Assembly (NCBI GenBank): GCA_049999725.1
Contig: JBNGIS010038927.1
Location: 31,452 to 57,967, forward strand
DNA length: 26,516 bases
Direction of reading: 5' to 3'
DNA from: Haplomitrium mnioides
Lineage: Eukaryota > Marchantiophyta > Haplomitriopsida > Calobryales
Shown: piece after piece, positions 9,661 through 19,960 of the stretch
How the letters are laid out: every line of letters starts with the position of its first letter
Position numbering within the stretch: the stretch's first letter is position 1
The notes under the pieces: model-generated
What the model saw: the letters and a program-made list of their open reading frames with translations, nothing else
Database searches by the model: none
What the model was told of the DNA's origin: nothing
Program-made: the position numbers and the translations under genes

Positions 9661-11108
9661 GCGCACCATACCTAACAGTGGCATCGTTGTAAGAGACCAT
9701 TGCCATAGCCCATACCTATTCAACAGGTGTACCAACCAACTTCAAAGTTGCTATTACTCAATCCTGTTCCCTCACACACATTGGAAGTTCCTCTACTAGA
9801 ACCTATGTTGTCACCAATTGCTCTATAGGTGCCATAAACCCAAGAAGTGCTATAAGATAACCATAGGAATGAAATATTGAGTGTGGATGTTCCACAAAAG
9901 ACTGAAGTGGCACGCAACGTTCTTGACCTTCAGAAGGTAGCATCAACTCTTTAAAGGGAGGCAATGCCAATGTTGGAACATTTTTCTAAGTGGTGGGGTT
10001 CCTCAAAGAGCCAATTGCTAAAATCATTCTTAAGTTTTTTATGCCTAATTTTCTTTAAAGCATTTGGTAAGACTATGCGAGATGAGTAGAGAAAATCAAA
10101 GGATAGTGCTTCACCTTCTAAGATTGTGCCATCAATGACTTTGGCAAACCAAAAACCTCCTAATGCCACCCATAAAGAAGATAGGACAATTCTAGATAAT
10201 GATGCGGATGCAGACTATTTTTTATGGTTGTTTAAGCAAAACCAATTTGAGGAGGAAGATGCCACACCTAAGAAAGTTTAGATAGTCCTAGAGTCTGATG
10301 TGGAGAAAGATTATTTGGTTGTTTGTTTGATCAAAGCCAATATGAACACGTAGAGTTTGGACAATTGTTTGGCATTTCACACTAACCACATAGAATGTCA
10401 GATTGCAGTAGCATCATTGCGGAACATACACATATTCCAAGCGTTAACTTTCCAATGCTCAAATAAGAAGTTTTTAGAGTTTCAATTATTGAACACGTGC
10501 TTTTAGTGTCATATACTATGCTAGAGAATGCATGAGGTGCAGATCGTGCTCCTAGCATTTGTGATCAAGAGGACCTATTGTTTGGGTCATTGTTTGCACC
10601 AAATATTGAGAAAGAATTGAGCGCAGACCCAAAATTCCTCTCAGGTCAGCATGAGGTCTTCTATATCACTACCACATTTGGAGAGAACCTTGCATCTACC
10701 TTAGACTTGTAGTTTCCAACACAAGATGAACAAATCTTACCAGTTCAAGACACTACAATTCCCCATATTTTTCTCGTTTATTCCATACATATACTTATAC
10801 CTTTTGACAACGCAACTCCATTGCATGCTCAAACTTCAAGTTCGATAAAGGACTCATTGCTGGAATTAGACTAAGCCAACTTCCATATCTCTTTTGTTTA
10901 GTTCCTTGCTACCATGCCGTTGCCCATCTTTGGGAATTCTAGAGAATCCAAGCTACATTCTTTGTACGGGACGCTCAAAATTGAACAAAAGGATCTATTA
11001 GGGCTCAGGATAGGAAGTCAAGGTGCATGCAATGAGAGTACGGAGGTGGAAGGAAGTGCTAAAAGAGAGAAAATAGGGATATCAAATGCAGCAATATTGA
11101 ACGGTTGA
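9661..11108 (+). pseudogene. Decayed coding-like region of unknown family
   Basis: I do not recognise this product. Frame 1 (9661-10315) reads like coding sequence broken by eight stops. At about 10316 the readable frame changes to frame 3, which then has only six stops over about 260 codons up to TGA 11106. Frame 3 holds clean stretches such as 10536-10709, 10713-10871 and 10902-11105. A loose motif recurs: DYFLWLFKQNQFEEE (10216), LFGCLFDQSQYEHVEF (about 10312) and LLFGSLFAPN (10575), suggesting a diverged internal repeat with acidic linkers. Several frame 1 stops are TAA or TAG where a Gln codon is one C-to-T step away. It could be a gag of a distant family, a captured host gene piece, or chance. 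Confidence 0.4.
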
Positions 11109-13533
11109 CACCATCCAAACAGATAGAAACAAGAATAAAGACATTGCAATTGAGATTAATAGTAATTTCTTTAGGATTTAGAAATGAAATTGTATAAACA
11201 ATACTTTCTTTGTGAAAATATAGATATTGAGCCAAATTCCAAGCAATAATAGCTCATACAGCCAAGGCGAAGAAGCAAAAATTCAGAGAAAATTTGAAGA
11301 AAGCTTCTTATGTAAGTCATATGAATGTGTGCAAGAGTGTGTTGCTTGTGTATATGTGCACCTGTTCATATGAGTGAGGTGTGTACCTGTTGAATTGCAA
11401 AAAATCATTTGGTTTTAGACAAATTATGAAATTTAATATCAAACATTAAATTACCCGCAAAGCCTAACTACCAGCCAAAGGAAAAATCAAAATTGGAGTG
11501 ATGGTTGAGATGAAGGGGATCTGCATTGACGGCTAAGATTAAAAGAAAAGTTTCCTTCCCACGCAATGGTTAAGACTCCATGGAACAAAAAGGAAGGAGG
11601 GCTCATTTCCTCCCTCCTCTCCTCTCCACGCCTTCCTCTCCTTGGTGCGGGGTCACATGTGCATGTGTAAAGAAAATGAGTTTTGCTGAAGTGTGATGGA
11701 GAGTCGCCACATAGGAACAAGCTTGGTTTTTTGGTTGCCAAGAAGGAGGGAGGAAGATGCTCGTGAGGCTAGGATGAAAACCCTCAAAGATCAGTGGCAT
11801 GCACGATGACAGTGGCATAAAAAACCACATTTTTTCAAGTTATGGCATGAAAAATCGCGAAGCATGGGAAGAAAAGATCACAAGTTGCAATAGAACGAGA
11901 TCGATGGACTAGTTGGCTGTCGGAGAAAGTTGGGGTCATGTTGGATGAATCGATGTGATGTATAAACTGCAATGAAGACAACGAGCAGGTTTCTGATAGA
12001 TCATTGATGTTTCTCCACTATCGGTAGTCTACACCTCCCTTTGTAGACTCATACCATTAAGGGAATAGATGGCAGATAGGTTGGTGGAAATTTTCGCTGA
12101 GTATGAAGGAAGCACCGTCGCAGCATGGGAGTATATTGGGAAGAGACTAAGTATCTACACAAAAATTATAGGAATCGGATCCTAGAGAAAGTTTGGAAAG
12201 AATAAGATCTAAGATGAGCAAAATATAGTTCCAAAATTTGGACATTCTTGGAGAGTTACCCTCAACAGCGGTCGCGAGACAATACTTGGCACCGGAATAT
12301 GTGATAGCATGAGCAATGTCGAGCAAGATAGTTCAAGATTGTTCTTTTGGAGATCATGATGGGCGAGTGCGTAGGGAACCGGTGTTTTGAATGGATGAGT
12401 CCCAAAAATTGATTGGATGAAGCATGAACAAAATCTTACAACAAAGTTCTTGACCAAACCCGATAGTGGCTGTTGTCGAGAAGTGGAGAGTGTGAAGCAG
12501 AATTAGTAGCAGATGACGAGTGGATATTGAGCTCAATCATGATTATTCTGGAGGCATGTGATCCATCCATGCCTTGAGCGATAAATTCCAGGCTTTTGCA
12601 GAGTTTCCTACATTCATGGGATTGAAGCATTGCATGGGGGAGCAAAGAGATAAGATTTTTTGTGGAATCATGTGGAGGAAGAAGTTTTCATATGAAGACA
12701 AAATCAAAAAGAAACCAAGAGAAGAGGAGAATTGAGAGTCATGCACAGAGAAAACATTGTCTGGTTTCTCGAAAGGTGAGGGAAGCAGTTGTGGCCCTCT
12801 TACGTTGCATGAAGCCTTAGAGAGGTTATGCGTACCTAGAGTCTTTACGTAGATTGGACACAATTGATATAGAAGTGGAAACGCCATTCAAATATGGCTA
12901 TTGAGAAAATTGACGTAGGAAGAAGCTCACGACAAATTTTGTGGTAAGCACGAAGGTATTTTTTGTAGGATTGTGAGTAAAGATTGAAGATTGCTTAGCC
13001 GTTTCAAAGAACTTCTTTGCCACATGTTGAATTTCTTTGATTAAATGGACAAACGACTTCATGATGGCAATTTTGGCCGAATAGAAAGAGGAAGGACTCA
13101 ACAGGCAAGAAAACTTACATGTACTCATGCAGCAAGTAAGCAGGGTCCAAACATATGGTTGTTTAGATTGAAGTATGGAACAGCCTTGATGTTGATCTTC
13201 CTGCATACATACAAAGATGAGTTGACAACAAAGAAGCAAAGGTTGTCTTGTGCATCCAAGTTGCAAAGAGGGCTTAGGTGTTTGGCAAATTAGTGTGGGG
13301 CGGGCTATGATTGAGAATCAATGCACTTCTTTCCTTAATCAAAGTTTGACTTCTCTTTCTGTCGCGCCCTTGTTGTCTCCTACAACCAACTAGGAGGTGA
13401 TTGCAAGAGAAGCAAAGGATGTTAAGCATTGAAGCTTTTGAGTGGTGACAACACAGGAGACTCGTGGAGGAATGAAGGCATCTTAGTTCAAAACAGTGAA
13501 GTGATCGTTGGCGAAAGTGAAGTCAATCGGCAT
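11109..13533. other. Unassigned sequence between X1 and X2
   Basis: About 2.4 kb with no recognised domain on either strand. The longest open frames (for example 12898-13266 on the minus strand and 13045-13293 on the plus strand) resemble no family I know and overlap each other, so I do not call genes. A short purine/pyrimidine inverted patch lies at about 11590-11630. Base composition is slightly less AT-rich from 11480 to 12500. Confidence 0.5.
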
Positions 13534-13549
13534 AAAAAAATAGAGGGGA
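13534..13549 (+). other. Polypurine-like tract before X2
   Basis: AAAAAAATAGAGGGGA ends one base before the start of similarity between X2 and X1. The position is that of a plus-strand primer tract next to a 3' LTR. Confidence 0.5.
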
Positions 13550-14568
13550 TAGCCATTGGGCTAAATTGGCGAAGGCATTGAGTAGTGTATTTAAGAGGTG
13601 ACTATGGATTGGAAGGTGCAAATGAAGGATTGGACTAGCAAAGTAGAAGGCTGGAGGAGCACAAAGAAGGTAGATGTTCTAGGTAGGAGAAAATTTGGGA
13701 AGGAAGATATAAGGTTCATCAAATGAAGTTATATAATGAAGAATGAAGAATTTATGTAGTGAATGGAGAATTGGATATGCAAGTATGCATTTACTAGAGG
13801 TTGATGTGTAGTGAAGAATAGGAAGTGTAGAAGGGTGTGGACGATTATCGAATGGGAAAGTAAGATATTTGGAGAAATCGGATGGAACAAGGAGGTTAAA
13901 GAATTAACAATAGCTGGAAGTTTGAAATTGGAGGAAGAGAGAAAGAGAAAGTTATATTGGAGTGGATTTAGAAAATTGATTGGTGACCGAAAAATTGGAG
14001 GAAAGAGAAGGGTATATTTGTGGATGTGAACTGAGGAAGGTTGTATATGCGTACCATTGGGCTCAAAACAATGAAGACATACTCTCAAGGTGGATCCTAT
14101 TGGTTGGTGGCCAAGGTATAAGAAAATACTTTGAAAATTCGGTGTTATCTATGTGTACTAGTCTACGCCAAGTCATGTTGAGTGTTTATGTAGGTGTGTT
14201 AATTGAGAGAACTCTTTGATAGGTTGCTCACTCTGTTTGGGTGTGTGTGAGGATTTGGATTTACCTAAAGGGGACAAATTAGGAGTTGCAATTCTTGTTG
14301 TGAGGTGAACATGCGAATAATATTTTGTATTGGCCTAAGGCTGTACCTGGATTTTATTAAAAGTACTATTTTTGCACATGTCTCTTTTGTTGAATATCAT
14401 TTCTATGTATGCATTGTGTATTTCTGCATTGTCAAGTTTACAACATAATTGAATTTAGATGTTTTTATTTTATCTCTTTCTGTTTTTAGTCTTCAACATA
14501 ATTAAATTTGATGTTTTTATTTATCTCTTTCTGTTTTTAGTCTTCAGCCCTGAACCTGAAATCAAACC
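13550..14568 (+). repeat. Repeat X2 (candidate 3' LTR)
   Basis: X2 is a direct copy of X1, about 4.85 kb downstream. Its last 330 bp (from about 14235) also match X3 at 19961-20266, and it continues past the X1 break through CTTCAGCCCTGAACC to AAATCAAACC. There the copia 5' LTR starts. It contains a tandem duplication at 14441-14544. Confidence 0.85.
14441..14544 (+). repeat. Tandem duplication (53 + 51 bp) in X2
   Basis: The unit from CAACATAATTGAATTTAGAT to TTTTTAGTCTT (14441-14493) is followed directly by a second copy (14494-14544) with a few changes. X1 and X3 have a single unit at this place, so the duplication arose in X2. Confidence 0.9.
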
Positions 14569-15412
14569 TGGAAATGTATCTTAGTTGCTATTCAAGAGCT
14601 TTTCTCCTCATCCATTTTGTATATTTTTTTTAATTTATCAGCTAGTTTAGCTAGACTCCAAATTAGAGACAATCATGGGGATGCTGACACATAGATGCAC
14701 TTGATGGTGACATTTGGCAGCATTTGAAGGCTCTTAAGGAAATAATTTCTTGGGTTCAGGATGCAGCCATATGCATGAGCATACAAAGAAAAACTCTCAT
14801 GTGTGTATGTATAAAGAATATGCAGCGGGTAGAGTTGCTCATGTCCGTACTTGAAGAATGGTGTCCTTCACCTACCATGATTCCATCACCTATAGATTTA
14901 GAATTGGCGCCCACATAAATCCAACCTATTGTTGGTATTGCTATGAGTATATAAATCAATAGAAGAGGAACTCAATGCATCCTCAGTAAGCAAAAGTTTT
15001 CCTTGCGTCTTAAGAGTAGATTACGAGATCAAAACGACTTTGTGGTAAGGTGGCAAATATTTGGGAATCAAAAACCAGTTTCACTTTTACCATTTTTTGA
15101 CTCTCCTACATAATTGTGTTTTTGCGATTTTGAGGCATTGACCACCGTTTTTTTAAGGGGAGTGTCTAGTGAAAATCCTGTCCACCGTAAATAGCAATTT
15201 TTTGGCTCCTTACGTTGGATTTCTGATAGCTCACGATTTTGACATCTAGTGTCCTTCGGTTATGATTTTAGCTATCTCACAATTCTGTTTTGTGGTGTAA
15301 CCTGGCTCTGATAATTGGCCGATGTCTCTTTCGATACTGCCTTCTTGTTTATTGCTCTCCCTCAACAGGCTTTCTCAACTATGAAGTGGAATTTTGAGTT
15401 TACTTTCTCACA
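14569..15412 (+). repeat. 5' LTR of copia element
   Basis: It aligns with 19175-19960 over most of its length, including TATCAGCTAGTTTAGCTAGA (about 14636), GAGTATATAAATCAATAGAA (about 14945) and GGAATTTTGAGTTTACTTTC (about 15389). The first bases (TGGAAATG) lack the TGT seen in the 3' copy (TGTTGGAAAT). About 100 bp at roughly 14735-14835 has no counterpart in the 3' LTR. Confidence 0.88.
14948..14955 (+). promoter_or_regulatory. TATA box of copia 5' LTR
   Basis: TATATAAA lies within a block conserved in both LTRs (3' copy at 19474-19481). It is the best candidate for the element promoter. Confidence 0.6.
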
Positions 15413-15425
15413 AGTTATAGACCCA
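15413..15425 (+). other. Decayed primer-binding site of copia element
   Basis: AGTTATAGACCC directly after the 5' LTR can be aligned to the initiator-Met tRNA site TGGTATCAGAGC, with several substitutions and a one-base loss. The position is right but the match is weak. Confidence 0.35.
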
Positions 15426-15429
15426 CGAC

Positions 15430-16290
15430 AAGTTGAGTATGGTGTTGGAAGCATGATGAAGAAATTTTGAGGAGACACTTGATCTTTGAGATAGGATGAA
15501 GCTAATGTTGGTGATTCAAGATCTACATCCATAAATTTGGAGAAGATTGTTTTTCATCTTTTATTAAAGGTGAAAGTTTTTTTTATGGTCAATCAAGACC
15601 TGAGCAAAATTATTGAGGATCCCCAAACAGAATATGACTTGAACTCTCAAGAAATGTCTAGTTTTGACATTAGGAGAGAAAGATAGTGTTTGGTGAGGGT
15701 TGAGCAGAAGGCATTGGCATCTAGTATGTTAAAGCCTTTAAGTTCATTTTTAGTTGGTAAGAAATTGCAGCAATACACATAACGCTTGGAAATTACTATC
15801 AAGTAATTATAAAGGCAAGGGACTATGAAGAGAATTTTCCTGAACCTACTCTTCTTGGTACACATGATGTAATGTTCAACTATCACTGTACATGTGATGA
15901 GGGTCAAGTCCATGCTGAGAAAGCTTCAGGCAGTGTCAACCATGAATTGAGGACATGGTGGTATGTATCCTACTGAAGATTATGACAGTTTGGTCATGAA
16001 AACGAAGGCAACTGGGAGATGTGACCTAGATCTGGAATTCATGGTGATTTGTTTGCTAAGTGAGGAGCAGATATGACACAACAAAGAAAAGATTGATTAT
16101 AATGCTTTGATTTCCAATGGAGACAAGAAAGAATGAATACTTGCAAAAATATATACCTACCAATATTTCAAGAAAGTTGGACACTTATCTAAATTGTGCA
16201 AGAAGGAACTGGCTGACAGCAAGTGTGGAAGAGAGGAGAGAAATCTCATGTCACCTCAAGTGTAGCAGTTGTTGAAAAGGAATTATCTAA
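15430..16290 (+). pseudogene. gag: copia gag remnant with zinc knuckle
   Basis: Most of this stretch is too decayed to align. The zinc knuckle survives at 16158-16199 as YQYFKKVGHLSKLC. The expected pattern is C-x2-C-x4-H-x4-C, and the first two Cys have become Tyr (TAC, 16158) and Phe (TTC, 16167), each one base away from TGC. His and the last Cys are kept. Several stops occur upstream and no long open frame is left. Confidence 0.65.
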
Positions 16291-16335
16291 AGAAAGGATT
16301 AATAAACTTGGCTTGAAGACATGGATGACTAGGAT

Positions 16336-16380
16336 GCTCTTGTACCTGGTGCATCATGCCATTTGTCATCAAGGTATGAT
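16336..16380 (+). pseudogene. copia protease active-site remnant
   Basis: LVPGASCHLSS lies where copia proteases have D-(S/T)-G-A-S-x-H. The catalytic Asp appears replaced by Val and the Ser/Thr by Pro (16342-16347), while G-A-S-x-H is retained. Flanking sequence is too decayed to extend the call. Confidence 0.55.
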
Positions 16381-16739
16381 TAATATATGTCACCATAATA
16401 GATTCTAGAGTTGAAAAATTTAGGTAATAGCTCTGGAGTACATGCAATTGAAGCAGGTTGTGCATCTCAATAATAAAGAATCAAGAAGCAAGAGTGCCAC
16501 CCACATCTTGGGGGAGTTCTTTATGGACCTAAGATCACAAGAGAACCTGTGTCAGTAAATGCTTTTACCATGACTTGCTTGTTGATCAACCTTGACCTAT
16601 ATAGCTGTATAGTCCTCACTAAGCTTGGCAAGGTAATGTAGTTGGTGTTGGTATCATGAGAGAGAAACTATGTAGATTGGATTGCATCTCAGAGGTTGAT
16701 GATAGCCTAAGTATGGCTAGCCAGAGAGAAGGGGATAAA

Positions 16740-17560
16740 TCTCTGGCATCACAGGCTTGGATTCTTGGAAGAGCAATGAATCAAGTTGCTTGCCATGATG
16801 GTTAGCAACATGGTTGGGGAAATCTACGTCACTTGAGTTTTGGGAAGGGTGTGTGAAGGGAAACTCACACAAAATTTGTAGTCACAAGAAGGGAACCATT
16901 GCTTGGAGGATATCTAGTTTGCTGGAATTAGTCCACATCAACATATGTAGACCTATGAAGACACCTTCGATGTCTAACTACAGGTGCTTTATATCATTCA
17001 TAGATGAAAAATCAAAGATACCCTTTGTCTACTTCATGCATAGCAAGAAAGAGATGTTTCCAACATGTTTTGTTGGGATAGAGATTGGAGTGAACAATAG
17101 AATCAAGATTCTGGAGTGATTGCAATAGTTTCAAAATTTTTCTTATGAAGATTTGGTATCAGAGCATAGATAGTTGCTCAGGATTCTCCACACCAAGATG
17201 GTGTGGTACTATGGTTGAACATGATAGTTGTTGCGAAGGCTGGAAGCATGTTACATGTGCAAGTCTGGAGGACAAGTTCTGTGGGAGCATGACTAAGTAG
17301 GACATTTATTGAGAAGGCTGGAAGCATAGTGCATATGTTGACATGGAGGACAAGTTCTGGGCAGTGGGAGTGGCTACAGCTGAAGTATTTCAGCCCACAA
17401 ATGTAGTTGAAGGGTTGACACCTTGGTAGACTTTGGAGGTTCAACCTTCACTGAAGTATCTCGGAGTTTTAGCTGCAAAAAAATGTCTTGGGTTGTGTGA
17501 CACTCTGCATGAAGTTGGAACCCAAGAAAGTAAAGTGTATTTCTCCTTAGGTACAGTGAA
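16740..17560 (+). pseudogene. copia GAG-pre-integrase and integrase
   Basis: LWHHRLGFL near 16740 and CVKGNSHKICSHKKGT (about 16851) are the GAG-pre-integrase finger. LELVHINICRPMKTPSMSNY with FISFIDEKSKIPFVYFMHSK (about 16924-17050) is the start of the core; the first catalytic Asp has become Asn (HINI for HSDV). SDCNSF near 17118 corresponds to SDNGGEF. AQDSPHQDGVV (17175-17207) matches HQ-x-SPP-x-TPQQNGVVER, with the catalytic Glu lost. EDKFWAVGVATAEVF and PSLKYLGVLAAK (17350-17480) complete the domain. Frames change several times and a 78-bp duplication lies inside. Confidence 0.85.
17235..17390 (+). repeat. 78-bp in-frame tandem duplication in integrase
   Basis: GAAGGCTGGAAGCAT begins at 17235 and again at 17313. 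Both copies run through TGGAGGACAAGTTCTG to GTGGGAG. The spacing is 78 bp, a multiple of three, and corresponds to the EKARSML...EDKFWAEA segment of copia integrase present twice. Confidence 0.85.
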
Positions 17561-17879
17561 GGAGGGAAGGCCTATGACGCTGCAACCCAGTTACAAGCAA
17601 AACACTTTGGTATAGGTATGCCATTTTCAATAAGTGGGAGGTAGGGAATAGGTTGGATGCAAATCCAAGCCTTGCCCTCCGTGATGTTTTGAGAGCTACT
17701 CTAGATGATGGAGAGCTGGTCAGACTTCTCAGCAACAACTTGCAAAAGGTGGACCATCTATCTTAGAGGAATCTGAAGAAAGTAAGAAAAAGGCATTGCT
17801 TTTTGTGAGGAAGTTACAGAGATTCTGAAGATCGATTGTCAGACTTGGATGATAGGAAGGTATGGCAAAAAAAATTTCT

Positions 17880-18640
17880 TAACCAAGAACAAACAAGCCT
17901 CACGCAGGCCATGAAAGGGATGATGCTAAACAATGGGAGCAGGCTACGAAAGATAAGTACCAATCCTTGATATAGATTGGGACCTTGATTCTGAGAGATT
18001 TACCAAAAGGCAAGAAAACCATTGGGTGCAAATGGATATTGGGAGCTCAAGCGTGGAGCTCCAGTCATAAGCACGAAGCACGTATGGTATCATAAGGACA
18101 TCTGGAGAAGTATGGTAACAAATATTCAGGAACATTCATCCCAACAATGGTGAAGATGACATCAATCCACTGCAACCTCATCATTGTAGGAGCTGATGGA
18201 CAAGGAAGGTCATCATAGTAATGTGAAGTCAAGTTTTTTGAATATAGATCTCAAGTGAGAGATCTATATGGTGCAACTTGTAGGGTTTGAGGCACCTGAT
18301 AAGAAACACAAGGTATGTGTTTCCTTAGGAAGTCTCTATAGGGACTAGAGCGGTTCTCAAGAGGATGGTATGAGGAGATAAGACTAGTACTTGCAAAGTA
18401 ATGGATATTCTAGATGCACATCCAATCACGACATGTACTACTTAGAGGTAAAAGGGTTTATCAACATAATATTTGTGTACAAGGACAACTTGCCATTATT
18501 TAATGAAAATTGGGATATGTTGCACAACATGAAGCATGGTCTGAGTACCCTCTTTGAAATGGTGGACCTTGGGAGGTACACTATATCTTGGGGATACAGG
18601 TGATTAGAGATAGGAATGCAAGAGCTCAATCATCAAAGGA
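17880..18640 (+). pseudogene. copia reverse transcriptase remnant
   Basis: DLPKGKKTIGCKWI (about 17998-18040), HLEKYGNKYSGTF and VKMTSIHCNL (about 18098-18180), IYMVQLVGFEAPDKKHKVC (about 18265-18320) and FINIIFVYKDNLPL (18448-18500) follow the copia RT order. The catalytic YVDD box has become YKDN at 18478-18489, so the second catalytic Asp is lost. LSTLFEMVDLGRY (about 18541-18580) and VIRDRNA close the domain. Multiple frameshifts and stops are present. Confidence 0.88.
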
Positions 18641-18769
18641 AGTTGCAAAGCTTGCACTTGATGTTAATTCCAAACTGTCAATGCGTACTTGAAGGGTACA
18701 AGGGATCTTGACATCATCTGGTAGGGTGATAAGCGAGTCAAGCTTACTGACAACAGGGATGTAGATTGA

Positions 18770-19164
18770 GGAGGAGATCCAATGTTCGACATATGGGAGA
18801 TGGCTATCTTCTAGAGCAGTCAAATGCAGAGGACCACTACCATTTCATCAATTGAAGCTAAGTACAAGGCATTGCCAAATGTCTGCAAGGCAGATGCTTG
18901 GATACCCACGTTGCTTGATTAGATTCAAGCAAGAGACACTTTTTTGTGTGACAACTTTGGATGAATGGAACTGGCATCAACCCAGTCAAACATCCAAAGA
19001 CAAGCACATTTACTTCGAGTATCACTTCATATCTGCTTGGAAGTGAAGTGGAACTAGAGGATTGTGTCACAAAGGAGATGGCAATTGATGTTCTCACCAA
19101 AGCATTACCCAGAAAAAAGCACTTCATGTTGATCAACAAAATTGGGATGTACATCAACATGTGA
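18770..19164 (+). pseudogene. copia RNase H remnant and pol end
   Basis: SSIEAKYKALPNVCKADAWIPTLLD at about 18845-18920 (18 of these residues, SSIEAKYKALPNVCKADA, form the core) matches copia RNase H STTEAEY-x-AL, and FLCDNFG matches the CDNQSA block. KEMAIDVLTKALPRKKHFM and NKIGMY (about 19072-19158) match the conserved C-terminus of copia pol. The terminal open frame ends with TGA at 19162-19164, two bases before the polypurine tract. Confidence 0.88.
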
Positions 19165-19165
19165 T

Positions 19166-19174
19166 AAGTGGGAG
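19166..19174 (+). other. Polypurine tract of copia element
   Basis: AAGTGGGAG directly precedes the LTR start TGTTGGAAAT. This is the usual copia arrangement and fixes the 3' LTR start at 19175. Confidence 0.8.
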
Positions 19175-19960
19175 TGTTGGAAATATATCCTAGCTACTAT
19201 AGATACGTGATCATGGACTTTTTTTCTGATCTATTTTGTATAGTTTTTTAGTTTATCAGCTAGTTTAGCTAGACTCCAAATTAGAGACACTTCTGGGGAC
19301 GTTGACACATGGATGCACTTGATGGTGAGACGTGGCAGCATTATGAGGGAGCAATAATGATGCTCCTATCCATGCTCGAAGAATAGTTTCCTTCATCTAC
19401 TAGGATTCCATCGCTCATAGATTTAGAGTTGGGCGCCCACAAAAATCCAGCCCATTGTTGGTATTGTTATGAGTATATAAATCAATAGAAGAGGATCTCA
19501 ATGCATCCTTAGTAAGAAAAAGTTCTCCCAACGTCCTAAGAGCAGATTATGAGTTGAGAATAACTTCGTGAGAAGGTGGCAAATATCTGGGAATCAAAAA
19601 ACGGTTCCGTGTTACCGTTTTTTTACTCTTTTGCATAATCACATTTTTGCAATTTCAAGGCAGCGACCACCATTTTTCGAAGGGAGGTGTCTAGAAAAAA
19701 TTGTGTCCACCCTAGATTGCAATTTTATGACCCATGCGTTCAATTTCTCATAGCTCATAGTTTTGACATCTGGTATCCTTTGGTTTTGATTTCAGCTATC
19801 TTGCAAAGTTTCTTTCATGCTATCTCACGATTCTATTTTATGGTGTAACCTAGCTCTTATAATCGACGACTGTCTCCTTTGACACTACTTTATTGTTTAG
19901 TGCTCTCCTTTGACATGCTTCCTCAACTCTAAAGTGGAATTTTGAGTTTACTTTCTCACA
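19175..19960 (+). repeat. 3' LTR of copia element
   Basis: It begins TGTTGGAAATATATCC after the polypurine tract and ends TTTCTCACA at the last base shared with the 5' LTR. It has the TATA box at 19474-19481. It lacks about 100 bp found in the 5' copy. Confidence 0.9.

Larger units (their letters stand above)
8700..14568 (+). mobile_element. Putative LTR element bounded by X1 and X2
   Basis: Two direct repeats of about 0.9-1.0 kb, starting at 8700 and 13550, enclose roughly 4 kb. A purine tract (AAAAAAATAGAGGGGA) lies directly upstream of the second copy, exactly where a polypurine tract would be. This arrangement is that of an LTR retrotransposon. Against it, neither repeat begins with a clear TG, no primer-binding site is visible after X1, and no gag or pol block was recognised inside. 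A non-autonomous element is one reading; a segmental duplication is the alternative. Confidence 0.5.
14569..19960 (+). mobile_element. Ty1/copia element, full-length but decayed
   Basis: LTRs of 844 bp (14569-15412) and 786 bp (19175-19960) flank remains of gag, protease, integrase, RT and RNase H. Integrase before RT defines copia. The 3' LTR starts with TGTTGGAAAT and both end in TTTACTTTCTCACA. By eye the LTRs differ at well over a tenth of positions, so the insertion is old. No matching short target-site duplication is seen: AAACC lies on the left and TGCTT on the right. Confidence 0.9.

Noticed and set aside
9435-9799. Proline-rich open frames crossing 9617-9650.
   Set aside because: The Pro run is only the translation of the poly-C tract; the rest is repeat X1.
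12543-13266. Minus-strand open frames of 114-122 codons as possible genes.
   Set aside because: They have no recognisable domain, overlap plus-strand frames, and lie in a decayed element interior. The length is within chance for this composition.
17153-17166. TGGTATCAGAGC in the middle of the copia element, first read as a second primer-binding site.
   Set aside because: The surrounding bases translate, with frame shifts, as copia integrase (YEDL...EH...IVAQDSPHQDGVV), so the match arose by chance from mutated coding sequence. No LTR ends before it.
18242-18269. Perfect 11-bp inverted repeat (ATATAGATCTC / GAGATCTATAT) as a possible terminator or regulatory hairpin.
   Set aside because: It lies inside the RT coding remnant, where the second arm encodes the expected IYM-type block. 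It looks incidental.
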